Assembly: GCA_964577955.1 (NCBI GenBank)
Contig: CAZOAZ010000009.1
Location: 1 to 64,000, forward strand
DNA from: CADEEX01 sp964577955
GTDB lineage: Bacteria; Acidobacteriota; Vicinamibacteria; Vicinamibacterales; CAVVIG01
Direction of reading: 5' to 3'
Length of the DNA stretch: 64,000 nucleotides
In this document: positions 51,150 to 59,027 of the stretch, piece by piece
How the letters are laid out: each line of letters starts with the position of its first letter
How positions within the stretch are numbered: the first letter of the stretch is position 1
Position numbers and translations under genes: made by a program
The notes under the pieces: model-generated
What the model was told of the DNA's origin: nothing
Databases searched by the model: none
What the model saw: only the letters and a program-made list of their open reading frames with translations

Positions 51150-54029
51150 CTACCAGTCAATCTGTCCCCCGAGCTGGAACCGGCGGCCCTGGACGATGGC
51201 GATCGGCTGCCCGTAGAGCGAACCGGTGCCGCCGATCGTCTCGTTCACGGTGAGGACCGTCGACAGGTTCATCACGTTGAAGATCTCGAGGAACGGCTGG
51301 AACCGCAACCGCCCGCTCCGGAACGTCCGCGAGATTCGCATGTCGTTGGTCTTGACGTAGTCGTAGAACGTCGTGGTCGGATCGACGACGTTGACGGTGA
51401 GGCTCGCGACGTTCGCGGTCAACTGGGTGCACCCCGTGGACGCCGCCGCGGCCGCGTTGCACGTGTACGTGTAGTCGCCGCCGATCGGGATTCCCGGACG
51501 CGCCTGAAACGATCCGCTGAGCTGCACCTGGTACGGCAGGGTGAATCCGGCCGAACCCTTAAAGAGAGTCCTGAACGGCGGGGTCTGCTCGCAGAACCGG
51601 AGCGCGTTCGGTGTCGATGCCGCCAGATCGGTACAGTTGTTGGTCGCCGTGCGCTCGGTCGTCACGCCGCCAAAGACGAAACCGCGCGGGAGGCGGGCGT
51701 TGACGCTGACTTCAAACCCGTTGTAGACGCGGGTGTTGTTCTCGGACCAGTTGGTGATGTTGTCGGCCGTCACGACGCGGTTCCGGTTGTACAACGTGAT
51801 CACCTGGCCGCCGCCGTCAGGGTTGTTGACGTTCAACGGGACGACGATGTTGAACGCCGTGAAGTCGGCCACCGGATCCAGCGCGCGATTCTGCGTGTAT
51901 TGAATGTCGTAGAACTGACGCCGATAGTAGCCGCCGGTGATCGAGATGCGCGGGAACAGCTCGTGCTGCACCGAGACGCTCTCTTCCCAGTTGCTCGGCC
52001 GCGGCAAGCCGTCGGCGATTCGCGCTGACGCGCCGGGAATTCCGAAGTTCGGATTCGGTGACGCGCCGATCTCGTTCGACTGGATGTTGCCGTTGGCGTC
52101 GAAGATGTTGTTGTTGCCGTCACGGTCGACCCAGCTCCGGCTGTCGGTCTGCCCGGTCATCGGGTTGAGCGTGGCCGTCAGGCCGAGCGCCTGCTGGCCC
52201 AGGAACTTGCCGATGGAGGTCTTGAGGGCGGTCTTGCCGTTCCCAAACAGATCGTACGAGGCGCCGACCCGGACCGCCCAGTCGCTCCAGCAGGGAATGC
52301 ACGGCGTTTCCGGGGCGGTGCGTTCCGGCACGAAGCGGCCGGCCGGGGCGGTCTGCGCCGGCGCGTAGCCGTTGAAGTAGTCGTAGCGGGCGCCATAGAG
52401 CAGCGTCAGACGATCGATGGTCCACTTGTCCTGAGCGAAGATGCCCAGGTTCGCCTTCAGCCGGTCTTCGCGGATGTACGGCGAGTTGCGAAGCGTCACG
52501 GATGTGGCCGTCGGGACCCCGGCGGCGTTGTTGGCGAGCGCCATCTGTACCGTGTCTCCGTGGGGTTCCACCTTCAGCGTCGAATAGCCCCACTGCTGGT
52601 TGATGCCGACCTTGAAGTTGTGGCTGCCGGTCACGTACGAGACGTTCGCGACGGCGTTCCAGATCATGTTGAAGTAGTCGTTCGGCGCGGTCGCCGACGC
52701 CACCGTGCGGACGCCCGTCGTGGTGTTGTTGTGGCTGATGTCGAACGGCCCGTTCTCTTCCTGATACTTGAATTTGTAGGTCGGCACCGCGAGCGACTGC
52801 CCCACCTCGAGCAGGAACCGGCTGGTGATCGGCGTCGTCCACTTCGCCTGCGCCGCATACTGGAGCGGCGTCGGGAGCCAGTACGACGCTTCCGGCGAGA
52901 TACAGGCCACGCTGTTGCCGCTCGTCGCGCTGCAGCCGGCGTCGAAGCGGCGTGTGCCGCCCTGCGACTTGTAGAAGGCGAAGACGATCTTGTTCTTCTG
53001 CGTCGCCTGGAACGTCAGGCGAATCGTCGAGTGCGGCGCCACCTGACCGCCGGACTCGGTTTGCCCGCCGCCCGGGAAGTATTGCTCCGGCAGCGGAATG
53101 ATGTTGTTGGTTTGCGACACTCTCTGCGCGAGGAGGAACCAGACTCGATCCCTCTTCAGCGGGCCGCCGAAGACGGCGTTGGTGTCGTAGTTGTAGTCGA
53201 GGCTCGTGCCTTGCCGAATGAACGGCAGCAGTTCGTCGGTGATGTTGCTGCTCTGAAGGGAACCGCGCGAGCCGAACGTCCGCCAGACGCCGGAGAAGTT
53301 GTTGCCGCCTTCCTTCGGGATCGAGTCCATGCGGACACCGCCCAGCGCGTTTTCCGCCGACTGCGAGCCGGCGTCGTATACCAGTTCGGTTTGCGCGAGC
53401 TCGTTGACGCCGACGCCGTTGGCCTGGCTGCCTGACCCGGTGAGGTTCTGGCCGATATTCATCCCGTCGAAGTAGATGTGCTGATCCGCGGTCGCGGAGC
53501 CGTGCACCGACATCTCGCTACGGAACCCCTGGCTGTAGAAGCTCACGCCGGGCACGAGGCTCGCGCCGCCCTGCATCGTGCGCGTCGCCTGCAGGACGTT
53601 GAGCACTTCGCGGTTGAGCACCGTCTGGTTCTGCGTGCTCTGCACGTCAACCACCGGCGAACTCCCCGACACCGTAATCGTCTCCTCGAGTTGTCCGAGC
53701 TGCAGAACCGCGTTCACCTGCGCGCTGAACGAGCCTTCGAGCTCGATCCCTTCGCGTTGAACCTTGCGGAAGCCGGTCAGCTCGAACGTCACGCTGTAGA
53801 CACCGGGACGGAGATCGATGATCGCGTAACGACCGGAACCGTCGGTGACGGCTTCACGCGTTCGCTCGATCAACTCCGGACTGGCGGCGGTGACGGTGAC
53901 ACCGGGCATGATGGCACCGGTCGAGTCGGTGACCTGGCCGACGATGCTGGCGCGTTGCTGAGCGGCGGCGGGTAGAGCTGCTGTGACGGCGACGAGCGCG
54001 ACGACGACGATCACGAAGAATCGACGCAT
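51150..54029 (-). CDS. TonB-dependent receptor, Oar-like, with carboxypeptidase-regulatory domain
   Basis: 959 residues. Signal peptide (FFVIVVVALVAVTAALPAAAQ), then the carboxypeptidase-regulatory domain (IVGQVTDSTGAIMPGVTVTAAS...GSGRYAIIDLRPGVYSVTF, about 28-112). A plug follows (PVVDVQSTQNQTVLNREVL, with AENALGGVRMDSIPKEGGNNFSG) and a long barrel with a terminal aromatic-rich strand (GRRFQLGGQIDW). Oar-like receptors in this phylum bind polymers or peptides; the ligand here is not known. It lies in a minus-strand group with the two heme/PQQ enzymes and a cytochrome. GAGGAGG precedes the ATG. Confidence 0.9.
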   Translation of the reverse strand: MRRFFVIVVVALVAVTAALPAAAQQRASIVGQVTDSTGAIMPGVTVTAASPELIERTREAVTDGSGRYAIIDLRPGVYSVTFELTGFRKVQREGIELEGSFSAQVNAVLQLGQLEETITVSGSSPVVDVQSTQNQTVLNREVLNVLQATRTMQGGASLVPGVSFYSQGFRSEMSVHGSATADQHIYFDGMNIGQNLTGSGSQANGVGVNELAQTELVYDAGSQSAENALGGVRMDSIPKEGGNNFSGVWRTFGSRGSLQSSNITDELLPFIRQGTSLDYNYDTNAVFGGPLKRDRVWFLLAQRVSQTNNIIPLPEQYFPGGGQTESGGQVAPHSTIRLTFQATQKNKIVFAFYKSQGGTRRFDAGCSATSGNSVACISPEASYWLPTPLQYAAQAKWTTPITSRFLLEVGQSLAVPTYKFKYQEENGPFDISHNNTTTGVRTVASATAPNDYFNMIWNAVANVSYVTGSHNFKVGINQQWGYSTLKVEPHGDTVQMALANNAAGVPTATSVTLRNSPYIREDRLKANLGIFAQDKWTIDRLTLLYGARYDYFNGYAPAQTAPAGRFVPERTAPETPCIPCWSDWAVRVGASYDLFGNGKTALKTSIGKFLGQQALGLTATLNPMTGQTDSRSWVDRDGNNNIFDANGNIQSNEIGASPNPNFGIPGASARIADGLPRPSNWEESVSVQHELFPRISITGGYYRRQFYDIQYTQNRALDPVADFTAFNIVVPLNVNNPDGGGQVITLYNRNRVVTADNITNWSENNTRVYNGFEVSVNARLPRGFVFGGVTTERTATNNCTDLAASTPNALRFCEQTPPFRTLFKGSAGFTLPYQVQLSGSFQARPGIPIGGDYTYTCNAAAAASTGCTQLTANVASLTVNVVDPTTTFYDYVKTNDMRISRTFRSGRLRFQPFLEIFNVMNLSTVLTVNETIGGTGSLYGQPIAIVQGRRFQLGGQIDW

Positions 54030-54102
54030 GCCCCCTCCTCGAAAACTTGCCGGAAAACGAATGAAGCCGGGACCCAGGGGAAGTCGCTATGAAATTGCGC
54101 TG

Positions 54103-54131
54103 ATGCTGGACCTATGGCAGAGCCGTGTCAA
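54103..54131 (-). promoter_or_regulatory. Candidate sigma-70 promoter of the Oar-like receptor
   Basis: On the minus strand a TTGACA hexamer (54131 down to 54126) is followed 17 bp later by CAGCAT, a 3-of-6 match to the -10 box. The leader to the ATG at 54029 is about 70 nt. Upstream lies an AT-rich stretch (TTGTTAAGAGATTGTTATTG). The weak -10 keeps confidence low. Confidence 0.35.
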
Positions 54132-54217
54132 TAACAATCTCTTAACAAATCGACCGGACGTTAGGTCGATCCGGTGTGTTGTAGTACTCGAGGGACGAGG
54201 CGGACCGCCGAGAGCGA

Positions 54218-54649
54218 TCATTCCCCCGGCGGGGGCTGAGCGCCGCGGCCGTAGTTGGGGCGATAGTGCCGGTGGCAGACCGTACAGGATTCGTACAACT
54301 GGTCGCTGAGGGCCTCCAGGGCGGGAACGTCCTTGGCCTTGGCGGCCTTGAAGGCCGCGGCACCGGCGTCTCGCATCAATTTGGCGTCGGCCATCCACTG
54401 CTGCTGGTCGCGCGCGTACCCGGCCATCATCAGCAGGTTGCCGCTTTCGGCCACCATCAGCGCCTGGCCCTGGAGCTCGTTCCACTGCACCTCCGTCTCG
54501 GGCGTCCGCGAGCTGATGTAGAAGATGGCGTCCGAGGCGGGGTAGATCACCTTGATCATCAGCTCGCTCATCGTCCCGACCTTCTGGGCCGTCAGGAGCG
54601 CCGAGCCGGTCAGAACGAGAACGGTCAGGGCCAGGATGCAGCGTCGCAT
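54218..54649 (-). CDS. Small c-type cytochrome (cytochrome c'-like)
   Basis: 143 residues. Signal peptide (LALTVLVLTGSALLTAQ), then four predicted helices and a C-terminal heme motif YESCTVCHRHYRPNYG (CTVCH), the position seen in cytochromes c'. The sequence parallels the 46494 lipoprotein cytochrome (MSELMIKVIYPASDAIFYISSR and VKELMRDMIDPIADNIFEAVS align). Periplasmic electron carrier, likely feeding or draining the PQQ/copper enzymes of the neighbouring genes; this is inference from position. Confidence 0.82.
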   Translation of the reverse strand: MRRCILALTVLVLTGSALLTAQKVGTMSELMIKVIYPASDAIFYISSRTPETEVQWNELQGQALMVAESGNLLMMAGYARDQQQWMADAKLMRDAGAAAFKAAKAKDVPALEALSDQLYESCTVCHRHYRPNYGRGAQPPPGE

Positions 54650-54723
54650 GGAACTCTCCTGTGGTTGACAATCCGGAAAGGCGAGTGATATCTAACACCG
54701 CCTCTCATTCAAATCACAACATC

Positions 54724-55278
54724 ATGTCGCTTTTGCCCTTTTGCGAATGGCTCGCCGGCACGTCCGGGAGCATTGCCCTCCACGAATCGCTCTACATGTA
54801 CCCCCTGGTCGAGTCGGCCCACGTCCTGACGCTGTGTCTGTTCGTCGGGATGTCGGTGGCGTTGGACTTCCGGCTGCTCGGGATCGGGCTGAAACGGGTC
54901 TCGGTGACCGACATCGCAGACCGCCTGTTGCCGTGGATGTTCGTCGGCTTCTTCATCATGGTCGTCACCGGGGTGCTGCTTTTCTACGCGATCCCGATCC
55001 GGTCCTATCAGAGCATCTGGTTCCGGCTGAAGGTGATCATGCTGATCGCGGCCGGCATCAATGCCTGGGTCTTCCACAACACGATCTACGCAAGGGTCCA
55101 GGAGTGGAAGGACGCGGTGCGGACGCCGCCGCGGGCGCGGCTGGCCGGGGCGCTGTCGCTCTTCCTCTGGGCCGGCATCATCGTCAACGGGCGGATGATC
55201 GCCTACAACTGGTTCGACTGCGATCAGAAACAATCAGCATTCATCGTGTGGGCCGCCGGCTGCACGCCGAGAGAGTAG
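54724..55278 (+). CDS. Four-helix membrane protein (DUF6644-like), paralogue 1
   Basis: 184 residues with four TM helices: about 24-45 (MYPLVESAHVLTLCLFVGMSVALDF), 68-90 (LPWMFVGFFIMVVTGVLLF), about 100-120 and about 140-165. The His in VESAHVL and others in the first helices are conserved with the next gene; they could be heme b ligands, in the style of small b-type cytochromes. Start taken at ATG 54724; no clear ribosome site. The paralogue follows after 9 bp and is surely cotranscribed. Confidence 0.72.
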   Translation: MSLLPFCEWLAGTSGSIALHESLYMYPLVESAHVLTLCLFVGMSVALDFRLLGIGLKRVSVTDIADRLLPWMFVGFFIMVVTGVLLFYAIPIRSYQSIWFRLKVIMLIAAGINAWVFHNTIYARVQEWKDAVRTPPRARLAGALSLFLWAGIIVNGRMIAYNWFDCDQKQSAFIVWAAGCTPRE

Positions 55279-55287
55279 GAGCGGCTC

Positions 55288-55767
55288 ATGGATCTCCTGG
55301 CCTTCGTCAATTGGGTAGAAGCGACCGCCTTCGGCACCTGGATTCGCGAGACGACCTGGGCGTTCGCGGTCATCGAGTCGGTGCACCTGCTGGCGCTGTC
55401 GGTGATCGGCGGCGCGGTGCTGATCGTCGACCTGCGCCTGCTCGGCCTCGGCTTGAAGAAGCACGCGGTCAGCGAGCTGGCCCGGGACGCGATGCGCTGG
55501 CAGAACGTCAGCTACGTCGTCCTGCTGCTGACCGGCATCGGCCTGTTCGCCTCGGAAGCGCTGAAGTGCTACTACAGCACGCCGTTCTGGTTCAAGATGA
55601 TCACGCTGCTGATGGCGACGATCTTTACATACACCATCCGCCGCAAGGTCGTCTTCGCGCCGGAAGGGCGCTTTTCGCCGGCGATCGCCGGCACGGTCGC
55701 GGTCGTCTCGATGACGCTCTGGACGTGCGTCGGGGCCGGTGGACGGTGGATCGGATTCTCGGGTTGA
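55288..55767 (+). CDS. Four-helix membrane protein (DUF6644-like), paralogue 2
   Basis: 159 residues, four TM helices and the same landmarks as its neighbour: VIESVHLLALSVIGGAVLIVDLRLLGLGLKK against VESAHVL...DFRLLGIGLKR, and FWFKMITLLMATIF against WFRLKVIMLIAA. A conserved His in the first helix is kept. The stop codon is followed directly by the heptamer repeat that precedes the RiPP locus. Function unknown; membrane redox role is a guess. Confidence 0.72.
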   Translation: MDLLAFVNWVEATAFGTWIRETTWAFAVIESVHLLALSVIGGAVLIVDLRLLGLGLKKHAVSELARDAMRWQNVSYVVLLLTGIGLFASEALKCYYSTPFWFKMITLLMATIFTYTIRRKVVFAPEGRFSPAIAGTVAVVSMTLWTCVGAGGRWIGFSG

Positions 55768-55806
55768 TCATCGATGAATGATGATTGATGAATGATGATT
55801 GGATTT
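55768..55806. repeat. ATGATTGATGAATG heptamer repeat, left border of RiPP locus
   Basis: Two tandem units of CGATGAATGATGATTGATGA type, ending GATTGGATTT. AT-rich compared with the surroundings. The inverse complement of this unit occurs at 56995-57016. It forms the immediate 5' leader of the first precursor gene. Confidence 0.8.
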
Positions 55807-55812
55807 GACACC

Positions 55813-55950
55813 ATGAAGGACCAGCCGAAGGCCAACGTGGGCCCCTACGCGCGGAAGCCGTACCGCAAACCCACGCTGAAGACGTACGGCAAGATCCACG
55901 AAGTGACGACGCAACTCGCTCCTCCCGGACTGCCCAGCAACGCCCAGTAG
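55813..55950 (+). CDS. RiPP precursor A1 with lasso-type leader
   Basis: 45 residues, too short for usual gene callers. The leader has the lasso recognition pattern YxxPxLxxxGxxxxxT: Y17, P20, L22, G26, T32. In lasso peptides Thr is the penultimate leader residue, so cleavage after 33 would give a 12-residue core, QLAPPGLPSNAQ. There is no Asp or Glu in the core, so no lasso isopeptide ring can form; Ser9 of the core is the only hydroxyl residue. ATG at 55813 lies 6 nt after the heptamer repeat; the ribosome site (GGAT) is weak. A kinase-like gene follows at 25 bp. Confidence 0.82.
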   Translation: MKDQPKANVGPYARKPYRKPTLKTYGKIHEVTTQLAPPGLPSNAQ

Positions 55951-55975
55951 GCCGGCAGCCGTCGGGTTCCTCTCG

Positions 55976-56956
55976 GTGTTTGCCCGGATCCACGCCCTGC
56001 GCGTTCGCTCCGACAGAGTCCTTCCCGGCCTGGTGCCGGGTTCGCCGTTCGCCAGCCACGACCTCGACATCGCCTTCAATGGCGTTCCGCCCGCCGATCT
56101 CATCGGGGAACCGAGCAGCGAGACCCTCTGGTTCAACAGTCAATACGTGGACGAGCACGGCCGTCCCACCCTGATTGCGACGTGGTTGAATCAGCGGCGC
56201 GCCTGCCGCCTGGCCTACACCAACGGACCGACGTTCGTCATCGATCGCGACGCGACGCGGATCTGGCCCTCGTGGCCGGAGTCGCTCTCATTCGAGCTCG
56301 TCGCGTGGTATCTGCTCGGTCCGATCATGGGTGTGGTGCTGCGGCTGCGCGGAATCACGAGCCTTCATGCCAGCGCGATCGCGATCGACGGCAAGGCGGC
56401 GTTGTTCGTCGGTCCGAGCGGCGCTGGAAAGTCGTCGACGGCAGCGGCGTTCGCGGCCAGCGGAGGACGCGTGCTCGCGGACGACACGGTGGCGTTGCGA
56501 CGAATCCTCAGCGGGTGGATGGCGTCGCCGGCCTACCCGCGGCTGCGCCTGTGGCCCGACACCGCCAACGCACTGGCCGATGCGGGCGCAGCGGCCGGCC
56601 TGATCGCGCCGCCGCCGGAGGATCCCAATGCCCGCTTCCTCCTCGATCTGACCGCACCGGGACGATTCGTCGATGACGCCGTTCCACTGGGCGTGATTTA
56701 TCTCCTCGAAATCGATCGATCCGGACACGTGCAGTCGCGTCCGGCGTCGCCCAGCGACGCGGTGGTGGCACTCGCGGCCAACACCTACGCGCACAGCATC
56801 GGCGATCGTCACGAGTGGATTCGTGAACTCGACGACCTCACGTCGATCGTCCGCTCGGTGCCGGTCCGGCATCTCGCGCGGAGCCACGACCTGACGTCGC
56901 TCTGGGCGTGCCGGGATCTGGTGCTCAACGACTCGTCATCGATGATTGATGGATGA
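55976..56956 (+). CDS. HPr-kinase-like RiPP tailoring protein 1
   Basis: 326 residues from GTG 55976. Residues about 1-125 are an HPrK-type N-terminal extension (MFARIHALRVRSDRVLPGLVPG). The kinase domain has a P-loop GPSGAGKS (146-153) and acidic RVLADDTVAL (168-170), which in HprK/P-type enzymes binds magnesium and acts as base. Homologues in lasso clusters (ThcoK, PadeK) phosphorylate a C-terminal Ser of the precursor. It lies right after precursor A1. Its last four residues and stop are encoded by the ATGATTGATGG repeat. Close relative of the 58041 gene. Confidence 0.85.
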   Translation: MFARIHALRVRSDRVLPGLVPGSPFASHDLDIAFNGVPPADLIGEPSSETLWFNSQYVDEHGRPTLIATWLNQRRACRLAYTNGPTFVIDRDATRIWPSWPESLSFELVAWYLLGPIMGVVLRLRGITSLHASAIAIDGKAALFVGPSGAGKSSTAAAFAASGGRVLADDTVALRRILSGWMASPAYPRLRLWPDTANALADAGAAAGLIAPPPEDPNARFLLDLTAPGRFVDDAVPLGVIYLLEIDRSGHVQSRPASPSDAVVALAANTYAHSIGDRHEWIRELDDLTSIVRSVPVRHLARSHDLTSLWACRDLVLNDSSSMIDG

Positions 56957-57018
56957 TGATTGATGATTTGGATTGATGATTTGGACTTGAACAAATCCAA
57001 TCATCATTCATCGTTCGT
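56940..57018. repeat. Heptamer hairpin repeat inside the RiPP locus
   Basis: Left arm CGATGATTGATGG...TTGATGATTTGG; right arm CAAATCCAATCATCATTCATC, forming a long imperfect hairpin with loop ACTTGAA. It overlaps the 3' end of the kinase 1 gene and precedes a gap of about 100 bp before the B2 gene. No other gene is seen in 56957-57115. Confidence 0.8.
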
Positions 57019-57115
57019 CGATGATTTGCCGCGCAACCGCGCGAGAGGGTGTGCAGCTCCCGTCCGCGAGCCGATTGACCTCCTGCGCCCCACCCGTTAG
57101 TGTTGATCGCACCGC

Positions 57116-57580
57116 ATGTCTTCTCAGTTGGCTGCCGGCGTCGGGCGCTGGCGGCACCGCGCCGCGCAGGCGGCCGGATTCGGCTGGCGTCAATGGCAAA
57201 CCCTCGGCGAAGCCGTCGGCACGCTGATCGCCGTGAGCGTGGCGCTCCGCTTCGTTCGACTCCCGCGCCTGGCTCAATGGGCGACGGCCGCCCGGCCCGG
57301 AGCCGGCCTGAGTGACGCCGGAATTACCGAAACCGCACGACTCGTCGGTTTTGCCGGCCATACCCTCGGATTCAAGTGCCTGGTCCGGTCGCTGACGCTG
57401 GCCCGCCTACTGGCGAGGCAGGGAGTGGCGACCGATATTCATCTTGGCGTGCAGCCCGAGGCAGACTCGCTCAAGGCGCACGCCTGGGTCGAACGAAACG
57501 GACATGCGCTCAATGACTCCCTTGGCTACGGCACCCAATTCACGCCCATCAACGCCGTCGGGACTGAAATCCGTGGCTGA
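57116..57580 (+). CDS. Lasso-type B2 leader peptidase (transglutaminase-like)
   Basis: 154 residues. The PF13471-type fold of lasso peptide B2 proteins: catalytic Cys88 in GFKCLVRSLTLARLLARQG, His122 in AHAWVE and Asp134 in ALNDSLGY form the Cys-His-Asp set. In lasso systems B2 removes the leader after the B1 protein presents it. The overlap of 8 nt with the B1 gene matches the usual B1/B2 pairing, here with B2 first. The N-terminal part is hydrophobic (GEAVGTLIAVSVALRF). Confidence 0.88.
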   Translation: MSSQLAAGVGRWRHRAAQAAGFGWRQWQTLGEAVGTLIAVSVALRFVRLPRLAQWATAARPGAGLSDAGITETARLVGFAGHTLGFKCLVRSLTLARLLARQGVATDIHLGVQPEADSLKAHAWVERNGHALNDSLGYGTQFTPINAVGTEIRG

Positions 57581-57854
57581 CACCCCGCGGCGCGTGCGCG
57601 TGGCGGCCAACACACTCAGTCGCGAGGTTCAGGGTGAAACGGTCCTTCTGCAGCTCGATCGAGGCGAATATTTCGGGCTCGACGAGATCGGGACCAGGGT
57701 GTGGCAACTGATTACGGAACGGGGAGACCTCGACGCCGTCCGGGCGGCCCTCGCTGAGGAGTTCGACGCCGACGCGGATCAGATCAGCCTGGATCTGCGG
57801 GAACTGGTCGACGCGTTGCTGGAGCGGCAGCTCCTCGTGGCGGACTCACACTAG
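57573..57854 (+). CDS. Lasso-type B1 protein (PqqD-like RiPP recognition element)
   Basis: 93 residues from GTG 57573, whose frame overlaps the B2 stop. PqqD fold: RRVRVAANTLSREVQGETVLLQLDRGEYFGLDEIGTRVWQLI, then a helix LDAVRAALAEEF and LDLRELVDALLERQLL. This is the winged helix that binds YxxP-type leaders. An ATG upstream (57444) would put the start inside B2 and is not preferred. Located between B2 and precursor A2. Confidence 0.87.
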   Translation: MADTPRRVRVAANTLSREVQGETVLLQLDRGEYFGLDEIGTRVWQLITERGDLDAVRAALAEEFDADADQISLDLRELVDALLERQLLVADSH

Positions 57855-57881
57855 ACCAATTACCTGAAGAGGCTTTTCACT

Positions 57882-58013
57882 ATGTCAAAGACCGGACGGC
57901 AAGAGAAGAAGACCGCAGCCAAGAAGCCGTATCGCAAGCCGGCGCTTCGCAGCTACGGCAACATCCACCAGATCACGCAGCAGGACAAGGGCAAGGGCAA
58001 GAGCGGGACCTAG
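57882..58013 (+). CDS. RiPP precursor A2 with lasso-type leader
   Basis: 43 residues. The leader is collinear with A1: Y17, P20, L22, G26, T32 at identical positions, and ten of the twenty residues 15-34 besides. The predicted core after residue 33 is QDKGKGKSGT, 10 residues, Lys/Gly rich. Asp2 is the only acidic residue and is too near the N-terminus for a lasso ring. Ser8 or Thr10 could be phosphorylated. GAAGAGG lies about 10 nt before the ATG. It follows B1 at 27 bp and precedes the second kinase gene. Confidence 0.82.
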   Translation: MSKTGRQEKKTAAKKPYRKPALRSYGNIHQITQQDKGKGKSGT

Positions 58014-58040
58014 CCGCGCGCGGCCAGCGTCCGGATCTTC

Positions 58041-59027
58041 GTGTTCTACACACTCCACGGCCTCCGTGTCCGGTCCGATGTGGCGATCCCGGGGCTCGTG
58101 CCGCACGACCCCGCCACACCGGACGTCGAGTTCGTGACGCGCGAGCCAGTGCCCGCCGCGGATGCATCCGAGCCGGTCTGGTTCACGGGACGTGCCCTGG
58201 ACGATGCCGGCAAACCGGTATTGGTCGTCACCTGGCTGAAGGACGGTCAGGCGTGCCGTCTGCGCTACAGCGACGGCGTGACATTCGTCCTCGAGCGCGA
58301 CGGCACGAAAGTCTGGATCTCGTGGCCACCGCACCTGAGCCTGCTCGACACGACCAGCTATCTGCTCGGTCCGGTGATCGGGATCCTCCTCCGCCTGCGC
58401 GGTATCACCGCGCTGCACGCCAGCGCTGTGGAGATCGATGGACGCGCCATCGTCTTCGCCGGCCACGCGGGCGCGGGCAAGTCGACGACCGTGGGGGCGT
58501 TTGCCGTCCGCGGGTTTCCGATCATTGCTGACGACACGGTTACGGTATCCCGACGCCACGATGGCTGGGTCACGGCCCCCGGCTATCCGCGGCTGCGTCT
58601 GTGGCCCGACGCCGCCAACGCGCTGGACGACCCGGGCCGGCGAACGCTGCTCGCACCGGGCCGCAACGGCAGCACCCACCGCTATCACATGGATCTCACC
58701 GCGCCGGGCCGGCGCTTCACCGGAGAAACGCTCCCGATCGGGGCGATTTATCTGCTCGAACCAGGCTCTGGCCACAGCTTTCACGCATCACCGGTGAACG
58801 CCGCCGATGCCGTGTTCGCGCTCGCGGCGAGCGTCTACGGCCAGCAGTTGAGCGATCGCACCCAGCAGGCTCGTGAATTCGCTGAGCTATCCGAGCTGGC
58901 TGGTCACGTCACTGTCCGCCGCCTCCGGCGCCCGGAACATCTGGCATCCCTGTCGTCGTGTCCGACATTCGTGATCGATGACCTCGAGTCCTGTGGCCTT
59001 CGCCCCCTCGCGTGCAGCGACCGCTGA
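58041..59027 (+). CDS. HPr-kinase-like RiPP tailoring protein 2
   Basis: 328 residues from GTG 58041. It matches kinase 1 along its length (LHGLRVRSDVAIPGLVPHD; LLGPVIGILLRLRGITALHASAVEIDG). P-loop GHAGAGKS (141-148), acidic IIADDTVTV (163-165), then PGYPRLRLWPDAANAL as in kinase 1 (PAYPRLRLWPDTANAL), and DLTAPGRRF. It begins 27 bp after precursor A2, just as kinase 1 follows A1, so each precursor has its own kinase. It overlaps the third kinase gene by 50 bp. Confidence 0.85.
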   Translation: MFYTLHGLRVRSDVAIPGLVPHDPATPDVEFVTREPVPAADASEPVWFTGRALDDAGKPVLVVTWLKDGQACRLRYSDGVTFVLERDGTKVWISWPPHLSLLDTTSYLLGPVIGILLRLRGITALHASAVEIDGRAIVFAGHAGAGKSTTVGAFAVRGFPIIADDTVTVSRRHDGWVTAPGYPRLRLWPDAANALDDPGRRTLLAPGRNGSTHRYHMDLTAPGRRFTGETLPIGAIYLLEPGSGHSFHASPVNAADAVFALAASVYGQQLSDRTQQAREFAELSELAGHVTVRRLRRPEHLASLSSCPTFVIDDLESCGLRPLACSDR

